A stretch of DNA of 64,000 nt from the NCBI RefSeq assembly GCF_900250075.1, contig NZ_LT977070.1, positions 310,001 to 374,000 on the forward strand. Direction: 5' to 3'. The notes beneath the pieces are model-generated. The model did not search any database. It was not told the DNA's origin and saw only the letters and a program-made list of their open reading frames with translations. The position numbers and the translations under genes are program-made. Below, in pieces: positions 35,730 through 44,584 of this stretch. Every line of letters starts with the position of its first letter. Position 1 is the stretch's first letter. The stretch comes from Cupriavidus taiwanensis. Lineage in GTDB: Bacteria > Pseudomonadota > Gammaproteobacteria > Burkholderiales > Burkholderiaceae.

Positions 35730-37028
35730 TCAGACCGGGATCTTAGTCTCGTAGTCGATCGCGGTGGAAGCCAGCAGCAGGCCCACGCCGGCCGCGGCAA
35801 AGAACATCAGCGCCAGGAAGTACGAGCCGGTGAACTGCACGATCATGCCGACGATGATCGGCACCGAGATGCCGCCGATATTGCCGCCCAGGTTCATCAC
35901 GCCACCCAGGAAGCCGACCTTGTTGCGCGTGCCCAGCATCGACGGCACGCACCAGAACAGGCCGCACCAGCGCAGGAAGAACAGCGTGGACGACAGCAGC
36001 ACGACCACCACCAGCGGGTCGGTGACATAGGCCACCGAGAAGATCGACGCCGTCGCCACCACCGCGGCGATGCCGAACAGCGTGCGCATCACCACGTTGG
36101 GCCGGCCGCCGGCTTCCTTCCATTTGTCGGCGATCCAGCCGCCGATCAGTTCGCCGACGAAGCCGCTGAAGAAGATGATGAAGCTGGCGCCGCCCATCTG
36201 CTTGATGTCGAAGCCGTGCACCTTGTTCAGGTAGTTGGGCATCCAGGTCAGCAGCCCGTAGAACACGGTGTTGAAGCACATCCAGCCGATCGCCATGCAC
36301 CACACCGAGCGGTACTTGAAGAAGTCGAGGGAGCGGCCCGACAGGTTGGCCGGCTCGGCGCGGTGTTCATTGGCCAGGGCGTCCTCGATGTAGCGGGCTT
36401 CCAGTTCGTTGACGCCGCGGTGCTCGCGCGGGGAATTGCGCACGTAGTACCAGGCCAGCACGCCGGCCAGTACCGTACCCACGCCGGCGACGATAAAGGC
36501 CAGCCGCCACGAGTCCAGCGCGGCGATCAGCCAGGTGATGATGATCGCGCCCAGGGCCGCGCCCAGCGGGGCGCCGCCGTCCAGCAGGGTGGCGCCGCGG
36601 CCGCGCTCGTTCTGCGTCATCCAGATCGCGTTGAGCTTGCCGCCGGCCGGGTAGATCGGCGCCTCGGCCGCGCCCAGGCCCAGGCGTGTCAGCAGCAGCT
36701 GCGTGGCGTTGGTGGTGAAGGCCGCCACGGCCTGGGCAATGCCCCAGAACACGGTGGCACACGCAATCACGATGCGCGGCTTGTACTTGTCGGCCAGCAT
36801 GCCGCCCGGTACCTGCATCAGCGCGTAGGTCCAGAAGAAGGAGCTGAGGATCAGGCCCTGCATGGTGGGGCTGAGGTCGAACTCCTTGGCGATCAGCGGC
36901 ATAGCCACCGACAGCGAGGCGCGATCGATGTAGTTGATCGCGATGAGAAACAGCATCATCAAGAAAATCTTCCAGCGCACCGAGGTCCTGGCCTCGGTCA
37001 TCACTGTTGCCCGCGTTGTCGTCTGCAT
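35730..37028 (-). CDS. MFS organic-acid transporter, ACS family
   Basis: 432 residues from ATG 37028, with AGGAG nine bases upstream. Twelve helices; INYIDRASLSVAMPLIAKEF in helix 1 and the RLGLGAAEAPIYPAGGK segment are typical of the anion:cation symporter branch (glucarate, galactonate, tartrate carriers). It shares its strand with the racemase-superfamily enzyme 98 bases downstream and diverges from a GntR regulator, which together look like uptake, reaction and control of one carboxylic acid. Confidence 0.9.
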   Translation of the reverse strand: MQTTTRATVMTEARTSVRWKIFLMMLFLIAINYIDRASLSVAMPLIAKEFDLSPTMQGLILSSFFWTYALMQVPGGMLADKYKPRIVIACATVFWGIAQAVAAFTTNATQLLLTRLGLGAAEAPIYPAGGKLNAIWMTQNERGRGATLLDGGAPLGAALGAIIITWLIAALDSWRLAFIVAGVGTVLAGVLAWYYVRNSPREHRGVNELEARYIEDALANEHRAEPANLSGRSLDFFKYRSVWCMAIGWMCFNTVFYGLLTWMPNYLNKVHGFDIKQMGGASFIIFFSGFVGELIGGWIADKWKEAGGRPNVVMRTLFGIAAVVATASIFSVAYVTDPLVVVVLLSSTLFFLRWCGLFWCVPSMLGTRNKVGFLGGVMNLGGNIGGISVPIIVGMIVQFTGSYFLALMFFAAAGVGLLLASTAIDYETKIPV

Positions 37029-37112
37029 GACGGCGTCTCCTGTTTTCGTCCTTTGGTTGAGGCAGTTCTGATGGGGTGTCGCGCAACAGGCCGGAGTATA
37101 GGATACGTAATC

Positions 37113-37122
37113 TGTAATTACA
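37113..37122. promoter_or_regulatory. Palindromic operator candidate, TGTAATTACA
   Basis: A perfect 10-bp palindrome (TGTAATTACA) in the 180-base gap between the MFS gene and the GntR gene. Short palindromes of this shape are bound by FCD-type GntR proteins, so it is a likely site for the neighbouring regulator. Confidence 0.5.
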
Positions 37123-37208
37123 ACGCGCCTAACTCATTGATTTTACGATGTTGCGGATGCACAATTTCGGGGTGTGGTAGCCTTGCTGTGGTGCATTTCC
37201 CCAATTTG

Positions 37209-37937
37209 GTGACGTCTGTGACACAAACGCTTTCCCCTTCCGCGCGCCTGCGCACGCTCGGCATGTCGGCCGAGATCGCCGCGCGGCTGCGCACCATGAT
37301 CGAAGAGGGCGAACTGCCGCCCGGCGCGCGCATCGACGAACGGGCCTTCTGCGAGACCTTCGATGTCTCGAAGACACCGCTGCGCGAGGCGCTGAAAGTG
37401 CTGGTGTCCGAGGGACTGGTGCTGCACCGGCAGTACATCGGCTACCGGGTGGCGCCGCTGGACCTGGAAGAACTGCGCGCCACCTTCGAAACCCTGCACG
37501 GGCTGGAGGCGCTGGCGGGCGAGCTGGCGGCGCAGCGGCTGGGCGCGGCGGCGATGGCCAAGCTGGAGCGGCGCCACCAGGCCATGATCGATGCCCACAC
37601 GGCCGGCCGGCGCACCGACTATTTCCGCATCAACCAGGAGATCCACCAGCTCATCATCGACGGCGCCGCCAACCCGGTGCTGGCCGGCGTCTACGCCACG
37701 CTGATGAGCAAGGTGCACCGCGCCCGCGGCGCCGCCAACGCCGATACCCTGCGCTGGCAGGAGTCGCACGAGGAACACGAGGCCATCATGGCCGCGCTGC
37801 GCGAACCCGGCCGGCCGCGGCTGGCGCAGGTGCTGCGCAGCCATTCGGAGAACACCGCGCGGGAAGTGCTGACCGTGGTGGCGCAGACGCTGGCCGAAGG
37901 CAATGCGCGCAACGGCGCGCTCAAGCAATCTGCCTGA
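37209..37937 (+). CDS. GntR family regulator (FCD domain)
   Basis: 242 residues from GTG 37209; GTG 37218 or ATG 37263 are alternatives and no start has a strong ribosome-binding site. The winged helix reads LRTMIEEGELPPGARIDERAFCETFDVSKTPLREALKVLVSEGLV, and the FCD domain has FRINQEIHQLIIDGAANP and QESHEEHEAIMAALR with the metal-site Asp/His residues. It lies between the divergent MFS/racemase-type pair and the FAH gene 36 bases downstream and probably controls both. Confidence 0.9.
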   Translation: MTSVTQTLSPSARLRTLGMSAEIAARLRTMIEEGELPPGARIDERAFCETFDVSKTPLREALKVLVSEGLVLHRQYIGYRVAPLDLEELRATFETLHGLEALAGELAAQRLGAAAMAKLERRHQAMIDAHTAGRRTDYFRINQEIHQLIIDGAANPVLAGVYATLMSKVHRARGAANADTLRWQESHEEHEAIMAALREPGRPRLAQVLRSHSENTAREVLTVVAQTLAEGNARNGALKQSA

Positions 37938-37973
37938 ACCCCTTCCAAGAACACACACCACCCAACGACGACG

Positions 37974-38822
37974 ATGAAACTGGTTCGAGTAGGCAACCCC
38001 GGCGCGGAGCGCCCCGGCATGATCGATGAGGCAGGCCGCGTGCGCGATCTTTCCGCCGTGATCCACGATGTCGATGCGGCGCAGTTGGCGCCGGCCGCGC
38101 TGCAGTCGCTGGCCCAGGTCGATCCGCACACCCTGCCGGTCATCGAAGGCGCGCGCTTTGGCGTGCCCTGGACCGGTATCGGCAAGATCGTGGCGATCGG
38201 CCTGAACTATGCCGACCACGCCGCCGAAGCCGGCATGCCGCTGCCGGCCGAGCCGATCGTATTCCTGAAGGCCAACAGCTCGCTCAATGGTCCCAACGAT
38301 GCGGTGATGCTGCCGTTCGGCTCGCACAAGACCGACTGGGAAGTGGAGCTGGGCGTGATCATCGGCACTACTGCGCGCAATGTTTCGCGCGAGCAGGCGC
38401 TGGAGCATGTGGCCGGCTACTGCGTGGTCAACGATGTCTCCGAGCGCGAGTTCCAGATCGAGCGCGGCGGCACCTGGGACAAGGGCAAGGGCTGCGACAC
38501 CTTCTGCCCGGCCGGCCCGTGGCTGGTGACCCGCGACGAAGTGCCGGACCCGCAGGCGCTGGGCCTGTGGCTGGAGGTCAACGGCGAGCGCGTGCAGCAG
38601 GGCACCACCGCGACCATGGTGTTCGACGTGGCCACGCTGGTCAGCTATGTCAGCCGCTTCATGACGCTGCTGCCAGGCGACCTGATCGCGACCGGCACCC
38701 CGCCCGGCGTGGGCATGGGCTTCAAGCCGCCGCGCTTCCTGAAAGCCGGCGACACCATGCGCCTGGGCGTGGATAAGCTGGGCGAGCAGGTGCAGCCGGT
38801 GGTGGCGTACGGCGAGCGCTGA
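37974..38822 (+). CDS. Fumarylacetoacetate hydrolase family protein
   Basis: 282 residues. FAH-fold hydrolase/isomerase/decarboxylase: an N-terminal beta domain, then IVAIGLNYADHAAEAGMPLP, the metal-binding Glu residues in DWEVELGVIIG, NDVSEREFQ, KGCDTFCPAGPWLVTRDE and LLPGDLIATGTPPGVGMG. Close relatives act as ureidoglycolate lyase, hydroxyhepta-dienedioate isomerase or acylpyruvase; the substrate cannot be read from the sequence. It follows the GntR gene in the same direction, so it is likely part of the same organic-acid pathway. Confidence 0.9.
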   Translation: MKLVRVGNPGAERPGMIDEAGRVRDLSAVIHDVDAAQLAPAALQSLAQVDPHTLPVIEGARFGVPWTGIGKIVAIGLNYADHAAEAGMPLPAEPIVFLKANSSLNGPNDAVMLPFGSHKTDWEVELGVIIGTTARNVSREQALEHVAGYCVVNDVSEREFQIERGGTWDKGKGCDTFCPAGPWLVTRDEVPDPQALGLWLEVNGERVQQGTTATMVFDVATLVSYVSRFMTLLPGDLIATGTPPGVGMGFKPPRFLKAGDTMRLGVDKLGEQVQPVVAYGER

Positions 38823-38852
38823 AGGGGACTGCCGAAAGGGTTCCCCAGCGAT

Positions 38853-38892
38853 ACGCTTTCATACAAAGCGTTGGGTTTCCACACAAAGCGTA
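38853..38892. promoter_or_regulatory. Repeated ACAAAGCGT boxes upstream of the amidohydrolase gene
   Basis: ACGCTTT (38853-38859) and AAAGCGT (38865-38871) form an inverted repeat; a further AAAGCGTA copy follows at 38885-38892. They lie in the 204-base gap before the M20 gene and could be sites for its regulator. No regulator is adjacent on this side. Confidence 0.45.
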
Positions 38893-39026
38893 CGATTAGG
38901 GCAACAGATCTGGCGCAGAAAGCGGCCCGATTACATGGTTTTACAGGAAATACCGGGCCTGACGTTTCGCTCGCCTTTTCTGCGTGAAATACTGGTTATA
39001 CAGGTTTCGCCAGAGAGCAAAACGTC

Positions 39027-40271
39027 ATGTCTGAGCACGCCCCCGAAATCGAGTCTTACCTCGGCGCCACCCTCCAGTCCCCCGCGTCACCGCTGAAGCA
39101 TCGATACTGCGCGCTGGCCGATACCCTCGACAGCCGCGCCGAACTCGAAGCGATCCGGCGCAATATCCACCAGCACCCCGAACTGGCCTTCGACGAGGTC
39201 CGCACGGCCGGCCTGGTCGCCACCTTGCTGGAAGGCTGGGGCTACGCGGTCACGCGCGGTGTGGGCGGGACCGGGGTGGTGGGGACCTTGCGCTGCGGCG
39301 AAAGTGGCCACAGCGTGGGCATCCGCGCCGACATGGACGCGCTGCCGATCCACGAGCGCACCGCGCTGCCGTACGCCAGCGTCAACGCGGGCCGCATGCA
39401 CGCCTGCGGCCACGATGGCCACACCGCGATCCTGCTCGGCGCGGCCAGGCAACTGGCGCGCACGCGCAATTTCAACGGCACCGTGCACCTGATCTTCCAG
39501 CCGGCCGAGGAAATCGGCGCCGGCGGCGGTGCCGAGCGCATGCTGGCCGACGGGCTGTTCGAGCGCTTTCCGTGCGATGCCATCTTCGGCCTGCATAACC
39601 ATCCAGGCGTGGAGCAAGGCACATTCCTGTTCCGTTCCGGTCCGTTCATGGCGGCGTGCGACACCGTCACCATCACCATCCGCGGCAAGGGCGGCCACGC
39701 CGCGCGACCGCACCAGTCGGTCGATCCGATCCTGGTGGCAGGCAGCCTGGTGATGGCGCTGCAGTCGGTGGTGTCGCGCTATGTCGATCCGAACGAGACC
39801 GCCGTGGTGACGATCGGCACGCTGCACGCCGGCCACGCCCCCAACGTGATCCCCGACCATGCGCGCATGGAACTCAGCGTGCGCTCGTTCAGCCCCGACG
39901 TGCGCGCCGCGCTGGAGCACCGCATCCGCCAGCTTGCCACGGCGCATGCCGAAGGCTACGGCGCGGTGGCAGAGATCGATTACGTGCGCGGCTACCCGGT
40001 GCTGGTCAACAGCGAGCGCGAGACCGAGTTCGCGCGGCAGGTGGCCGAGGAACTGGTCGGCCCCGGCAAGGTAGTGGACCAGGCCGCGCGCATTGCCGGC
40101 AGCGAGGACTTTGCCTACTTCCTGCAACAGCGCCCCGGCTGCTTCGTGCGGCTGGGCAACGGCGCCAACCAGCCGCTGCTGCACAACGCCGGCTATGACT
40201 TCAACGACGACAACCTGACCGTCGGCGCGGCCTACTGGACCCGGCTGGTGGAGCGCTACCTGGGCAACTGA
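39027..40271 (+). CDS. M20 family amidohydrolase (hippurate hydrolase-like)
   Basis: 414 residues. A di-metal aminoacylase/carboxypeptidase: IRADMDALPIHERTALPYAS, HACGHDGHTAILLGAARQL, FQPAEEIGAGG with the catalytic Glu, DAIFGLHNHPG, and the lid-domain GKGGHAARPHQSVDPILVAGS. It hydrolyses an N-acyl amino acid or similar amide in the cytoplasm. A 204-base gap separates it from the FAH gene, so it may have its own promoter. Confidence 0.9.
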   Translation: MSEHAPEIESYLGATLQSPASPLKHRYCALADTLDSRAELEAIRRNIHQHPELAFDEVRTAGLVATLLEGWGYAVTRGVGGTGVVGTLRCGESGHSVGIRADMDALPIHERTALPYASVNAGRMHACGHDGHTAILLGAARQLARTRNFNGTVHLIFQPAEEIGAGGGAERMLADGLFERFPCDAIFGLHNHPGVEQGTFLFRSGPFMAACDTVTITIRGKGGHAARPHQSVDPILVAGSLVMALQSVVSRYVDPNETAVVTIGTLHAGHAPNVIPDHARMELSVRSFSPDVRAALEHRIRQLATAHAEGYGAVAEIDYVRGYPVLVNSERETEFARQVAEELVGPGKVVDQAARIAGSEDFAYFLQQRPGCFVRLGNGANQPLLHNAGYDFNDDNLTVGAAYWTRLVERYLGN

Positions 40272-40295
40272 GCGCGGCTTCCTCGCTCCAGGGCC

Positions 40296-41168
40296 TCAAC
40301 GGAAGAACGCGCTCGGCGGCACGCCGAACTGCCGCCGGAACATGGTCGCGAACGCGCTCGGGCTGTCGTAGCCCAGGTCCAGCGCCACATCCACCACCTT
40401 GCTGCCGGCCGCCAGCTTTTCCAGTGCGGCCAGCAGGCGCGCCTGCTGGCGCCATTGGCCGAAGGTCATGCCGGTTTCGCGTGCAAAGCGGCGCTGGATG
40501 GTTTTGGGATCCAGTCCCAGCCGCATGCCCCAGTCCGCCAGGGTCAGCGCGGTGTCGGGCGCCTCGGCGATGGCCTCGCAGATCTGCCGCAGGCTGGCAT
40601 CGGCCGGGCGCGGCAGGTGCAGCGGCAGCGACGGCACCAGCATCACTTCATCGAGCAGCAGCCGCATCAGGCGCGCATCGCGCGTGTCGGGCGCGTAGGG
40701 CAAGGCGATCTCCACCGCGGCCAGGATCAGCTCGCGCAGCAGCGGCGAGATGCCCAGCACCGTGCAGCGCTGCGGCAGGTCGGGCGCTGCATCGGGGCGG
40801 ATATAGGCGGTGCGCATCTGCACCCGCCCGACCATGCGGATCCAGTGCGTGGTGCCGCCCGGCATCCACATGCCGCGCGTGGGCGGCACGATCCACTGGC
40901 CTTCGGCGGTGGCCACCACCATCACCCCATGCACGGCGTGAATCAGCTGCGCATGCGGATGCTGGTGCCGCTGGGTCACGTGCCCCGGCAGGTAGTCGGC
41001 CGCCATCGCCGTGACCGGCAGCGGGCTGCGGTCGAAGCGGACATAGGCCGGCGCATCGGCGTAGGTATCGCCCAGCGCCAGCGTCTCGGGGGTGGGATCG
41101 GGCAACGGCTGCCGCGAGCGGGGGCCGGCGGAGGCCGAGGCGGAACGGGGGCGGGAGGCGCGCGCCAT
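40296..41168 (-). CDS. AraC family regulator with N-terminal cupin
   Basis: 290 residues. The N-terminal half is an AraC-type cupin (HQHPHAQLIHAVHGVMVVATAEGQWIVPP, MWMPGGTTHWI). The C-terminal half holds two helix-turn-helix motifs (LTLADWGMRLGLDPKTIQRRFARETGMTFGQWRQQARL and VVDVALDLGYDSPSAFATMFRRQFGVPPSAFFR). Divergent from the Fsr exporter gene 127 bases away, which it most likely controls. Confidence 0.92.
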   Translation of the reverse strand: MARASRPRSASASAGPRSRQPLPDPTPETLALGDTYADAPAYVRFDRSPLPVTAMAADYLPGHVTQRHQHPHAQLIHAVHGVMVVATAEGQWIVPPTRGMWMPGGTTHWIRMVGRVQMRTAYIRPDAAPDLPQRCTVLGISPLLRELILAAVEIALPYAPDTRDARLMRLLLDEVMLVPSLPLHLPRPADASLRQICEAIAEAPDTALTLADWGMRLGLDPKTIQRRFARETGMTFGQWRQQARLLAALEKLAAGSKVVDVALDLGYDSPSAFATMFRRQFGVPPSAFFR

Positions 41169-41295
41169 GTCCTTTTCTCCAAGGTTGCGGACCTATTCTC
41201 GCAGGACAGGCGCCGGCACGCCAGCTAGCATCGGTGCTCAGATCCTTCCCGGCCGGCGCCCCCGCTGGCCGCTTTCCGTTTGTCGAGAGCCGCCA

Positions 41296-42543
41296 ATGAG
41301 CACAACCATCGACTCCGCGCCGGCTGGCGCAGCCCCCGCGACCCCCTCGCTTGCTCCGTCCCCGCAGGCGGAACGCACCGGCTTCCGCGTGCTGTCCGCG
41401 ATCAGCTTCGCCCACTTTCTCAACGACATGATCCAGTCGTTGATCCTGGCGATCTATCCGATGCTGAAGGGCGGCTTCAACCTCAGCTTCACCCAGATCG
41501 GGCTGCTGACCATGACCTACCAGGTCACCGCGTCGCTGCTGCAGCCGGTGGTGGGGCTGTACACCGACAAGCATCCCAAGCCGCATTCGCTGGCCGTGGC
41601 GATGGCCTTTACGCTGGCCGGCCTGCTGCTGCTGTCAGTGGCGCCCAGCTATGGCGTGCTGCTGGTGGCCGCGGCGCTGGTCGGCACGGGTTCGTCGATC
41701 TTCCACCCGGAGTCGTCGCGCGTGGCGCGCATGGCGTCGGGCGGGCAGCACGGGCTGGCGCAGTCGATCTTCCAGGTCGGGGGCAACGGCGGCAGCGCCA
41801 TGGGCCCGCTGCTGGCGGCGTTGATCGTGCACCAGCAGGCCAGCCTGGCGTGGTTCTCGCTGGCGGCGCTGGTGGGCATCGTGGTGCTGTGGCGCATCGG
41901 CGGCTGGTACGCGCGCCAGTTGGCGCAGGGCGCGCGCAAGCGCAAGGCCCCTGGCGCCTCGGCCAGCCCGGTGGCGACGCGCGTGGTGGTGCGGGCCATG
42001 GTGGTGCTGATGGTGCTGGTGTTCTCCAAGTACTTCTACATGGCCAGCCTGACCTCGTACTACACCTTCTACCTGATGGAGCGCTTCGCGCTGGCGCGCC
42101 AGGACGCGCAGCTGCACCTGTTCCTGTTCCTGTTCGCGGTCGCCGCCGGCACCATCCTGGGCGGCCCGATCGGCGACCGCATCGGCCGCAAGCGCGTGAT
42201 CTGGGCCTCGATCCTGGGCGTGGCGCCGTTCACGCTGCTGCTGCCGCACGTGGGCCTGTTCTGGACCACGGTGCTGACCTTCATCATCGGCTTTATCCTG
42301 GCCTCGGCGTTCTCGGCGATCCTGGTGTTCGCGCAGGAGCTGATCCCGGGCAAGGTCGGCATGGTCTCGGGGCTGTTCTTCGGCTTTGCCTTCGGCATGG
42401 GCGGCATCGGCGCCGCGGTGCTGGGCGGCATGGCCGATACGCACGGCATCCGTGCGGTGTACGAGTACTGCGCCTACCTGCCGCTGCTGGGGCTGCTGAC
42501 GGTATTCCTGCCGGACCTGCGCGAACGCCCGCAGCGCGCTTGA
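41296..42543 (+). CDS. fsr: MFS exporter, fosmidomycin resistance (Fsr) family
   Basis: 415 residues. Twelve helices; the opening AISFAHFLNDMIQSLILAIYPMLKGGFNLSFTQIGL and GSSIFHPESSRVARMASGGQHGLAQSIFQVGGNGGSAMGPL are hallmarks of the Fsr group, which exports fosmidomycin and some other compounds. Divergent from an AraC regulator and convergent with the MarR gene 21 bases away. Confidence 0.9.
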   Translation: MSTTIDSAPAGAAPATPSLAPSPQAERTGFRVLSAISFAHFLNDMIQSLILAIYPMLKGGFNLSFTQIGLLTMTYQVTASLLQPVVGLYTDKHPKPHSLAVAMAFTLAGLLLLSVAPSYGVLLVAAALVGTGSSIFHPESSRVARMASGGQHGLAQSIFQVGGNGGSAMGPLLAALIVHQQASLAWFSLAALVGIVVLWRIGGWYARQLAQGARKRKAPGASASPVATRVVVRAMVVLMVLVFSKYFYMASLTSYYTFYLMERFALARQDAQLHLFLFLFAVAAGTILGGPIGDRIGRKRVIWASILGVAPFTLLLPHVGLFWTTVLTFIIGFILASAFSAILVFAQELIPGKVGMVSGLFFGFAFGMGGIGAAVLGGMADTHGIRAVYEYCAYLPLLGLLTVFLPDLRERPQRA

Positions 42544-42564
42544 AGCGCAGCTCAGTCGACTAAT

Positions 42565-43116
42565 TCAGTCGCCCGACTTGCCTTCGCCGCCATCGCCCGA
42601 TGGCGGCTCGAACATGCGCAGCCAGCGGCGCAGCAGCGCGGCCAGCTGCGCGCGCTCCGTCGCGGTCAGCCCTTCCAGCAGGCGGTGCTCGTTGGCCACG
42701 TGCAGCTCCACCGCGTGGTCGACGCGCTCGCGGCCGGCGTCGGTCAGCGCCACCAGCAGTCCGCGCCGGTCTTCCGGATTGGGCTCGCGCCGTACCAGCC
42801 CGGCCCGCTCGAGGTGGTCGAGCCGGTTGGTCATGGTGCCCGACGTGATCATCAGCGAACCGATCAGCGCGCCCGGCGACAGCGCATAGGGCGGCCCGGC
42901 ACGCCGCAGCGTCGCCAGCACATCGAACTCCCACGGCTGCAGCCCGGTCGCGCCCAGCGCGGCCTCGATCGCCCGGCCGGTATGGCGATTGAGCCGGCCC
43001 AGCCGCCCCAGGATGCCCATCGGCGAGGCATCGAGATCGGGCCGTTCGCGCGCCCATTGGGCGAGGATGCCGTCGACATGGTCGGGCGCGTCTTCGGGTT
43101 TGCGGCGGGCGGTCAT
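42565..43116 (-). CDS. MarR family regulator
   Basis: 183 residues. The winged helix is clear: LQPWEFDVLATLRRAG, GSLMITSGTMTNRLDHLERAGLVRREPNPEDRRGLLVALTDAGRE, with the DRR wing tip that contacts DNA. Divergent from an EamA-type exporter; two MarR-type sites lie in the 96-base gap. It is expected to repress the exporter and itself until a phenolic or other ligand binds. Confidence 0.92.
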   Translation of the reverse strand: MTARRKPEDAPDHVDGILAQWARERPDLDASPMGILGRLGRLNRHTGRAIEAALGATGLQPWEFDVLATLRRAGPPYALSPGALIGSLMITSGTMTNRLDHLERAGLVRREPNPEDRRGLLVALTDAGRERVDHAVELHVANEHRLLEGLTATERAQLAALLRRWLRMFEPPSGDGGEGKSGD

Positions 43117-43151
43117 CAGGGCAGGGGATACAGGTGCAAGGGTGAGCGAAG

Positions 43152-43202
43152 TATCTTGACATCAACCGATCGCCTTCGTAAAGTGATTTATCTTGACATC
43201 AA
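43152..43202. promoter_or_regulatory. Two TATCTTGACATCAA sites for the MarR regulator
   Basis: Identical 14-base copies at 43152-43165 and 43189-43202, 37 bases apart, between the divergent MarR and EamA genes. The second continues to TCTTGA-CA-TCAAGA, a perfect-armed palindrome common for MarR operators. The second site covers the region just before the EamA start. Confidence 0.75.
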
Positions 43203-43212
43203 GAATATCGAC

Positions 43213-44124
43213 ATGAAGGCGAACAGCGTTTCGACGACTGCGGCGGCCGGTGTGGGGTTGCGGGATATCCTGCTGACCGGCCTGGCCCCCGCGATCTGGG
43301 GCAGCACGTATCTGGTGACGAGTCAGTGGCTGCCGCCTGGGCAGCCCTTGCTTTCCGGCGTGATCCGGGCGCTGCCGGCCGGCCTGGCGATGCTCGCCAT
43401 CGGCCGGCAACTGCCGCAGGGCGGGTGGTGGTGGCGCGCGGCGGTACTGGGCGTGCTCAATATCGGCTTCTTCCAGGCGATGCTGTTCATCGCCGCCTAC
43501 CGCCTGCCGGGCGGCGTGGCGGCCACGGTCGGGGCGATCCAGCCGCTGATCGTGGTGGTGCTGGCGTGGGCCTGGCTGGGCGCGCGGCCGCGCCCCGCCG
43601 CGTGGATGGCCGGCGCGGGCGGGCTGCTCGGCGTGGCGCTGCTGGTGCTCGGACCGGCCGCCCGGCTGGATGCCGTCGGCGTCGCTGCGGCGGCTGCGGG
43701 AGCGGTGTCGATGGCGGTGGGCACGGTGCTGACGCGGCACTGGCGGCCGCCGGTCTCGCCGCTGGTGCTGACGGCATGGCAGTTGTGCGCAGGCGGGCTG
43801 TTCCTGCTGCCGTTCGCGCTGGTGCTGGAACCGCTGCCGGGTCATTTCACGCTGGTCAACTGGCTGGGCTACGCGTGGCTCAGCATCGTCGGCGCCGGTT
43901 TCAGCTACGCGCTGTGGTTTCGCGGGGTAGGGCGCATGGCGCCGGCGGCGGTGGCGGCGCTGGGCCTGCTCAGTCCGGTCAGCGCCACCGTGCTCGGCTT
44001 CCTGGTGCTGGGGCAGGCACTGACCGCGGTGCAGGCGGCCGGCGCGCTGCTGGTGCTGGGCAGCGTGTGGCTTGGCCAGCGCGCGGCGGCGCCAGCCACG
44101 GTGGCGCGCACGCAGGCGGCCTGA
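43213..44124 (+). CDS. EamA/DMT family exporter
   Basis: 303 residues from ATG 43213. Ten membrane helices in two EamA repeats: LAPAIWGSTYLVTSQWLPPGQPLLSGVIRALPAGL in the first and LGYAWLSIVGAGFSYALWFRGVGRM with LGLLSPVSATVLGFLVLGQAL in the second. Members export amino acids, metabolites or drugs. The divergent MarR gene and twin operators indicate ligand-induced expression. Confidence 0.9.
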   Translation: MKANSVSTTAAAGVGLRDILLTGLAPAIWGSTYLVTSQWLPPGQPLLSGVIRALPAGLAMLAIGRQLPQGGWWWRAAVLGVLNIGFFQAMLFIAAYRLPGGVAATVGAIQPLIVVVLAWAWLGARPRPAAWMAGAGGLLGVALLVLGPAARLDAVGVAAAAAGAVSMAVGTVLTRHWRPPVSPLVLTAWQLCAGGLFLLPFALVLEPLPGHFTLVNWLGYAWLSIVGAGFSYALWFRGVGRMAPAAVAALGLLSPVSATVLGFLVLGQALTAVQAAGALLVLGSVWLGQRAAAPATVARTQAA

Positions 44125-44170
44125 TGTCATCCGCGAAGGGTGCTGCTGTCGCGCGGAATTTTGCGGCATC

Positions 44171-44485
44171 ATGGCGGGCACTCAAGACAGACCTGCCCCG
44201 TTTCCGCCGACGCCGCCGACGATGCCAGCCGCCCCAGACCCTTCCGCCCCCGCCACGCCGCCCTGCGAGCGCTGCCTGGCGCTGGCCGACGATCCGCGCC
44301 GGCGCGAGCCGCCCGCCTGCCTTGCGCTGCGCGGCACGGCCCCGGTAGTCACCCAGAGTGCCGCCGGAGTGCCGTACAGCATGTTGTCGTTCTGCTGCCG
44401 CGACTGCGGCACGGGCTGGCGGCTCTATGATCGCGCCAACGAGCTGTTCGTCTCGTGGGTGCCGGAGCGGCCGCTGGAGCGCTGA
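44171..44485 (+). CDS. Small cysteine-rich hypothetical protein
   Basis: 104 residues from ATG 44171; ATG 44222 is also possible and neither has a good ribosome-binding site. A Pro/Ala-rich leader is followed by CERCLALADDPRR and FCCRDCGTGWRLYDRAN, whose four cysteines in two CxxC pairs could form a zinc ribbon. I do not recognise a family and no neighbour suggests a function. The CxxC pairs and the sensible C-terminus favour a real gene. Confidence 0.55.
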   Translation: MAGTQDRPAPFPPTPPTMPAAPDPSAPATPPCERCLALADDPRRREPPACLALRGTAPVVTQSAAGVPYSMLSFCCRDCGTGWRLYDRANELFVSWVPERPLER

Positions 44486-44584
44486 ACGCGCCGCATGATC
44501 GGCTAAGATAGCGGCTGTTCCGCGCCGCGCCGGCCCGTTGCCGCCGCGCGGCCGCTTCCGTCGAATCTCTCCCGCTTTCCCATC

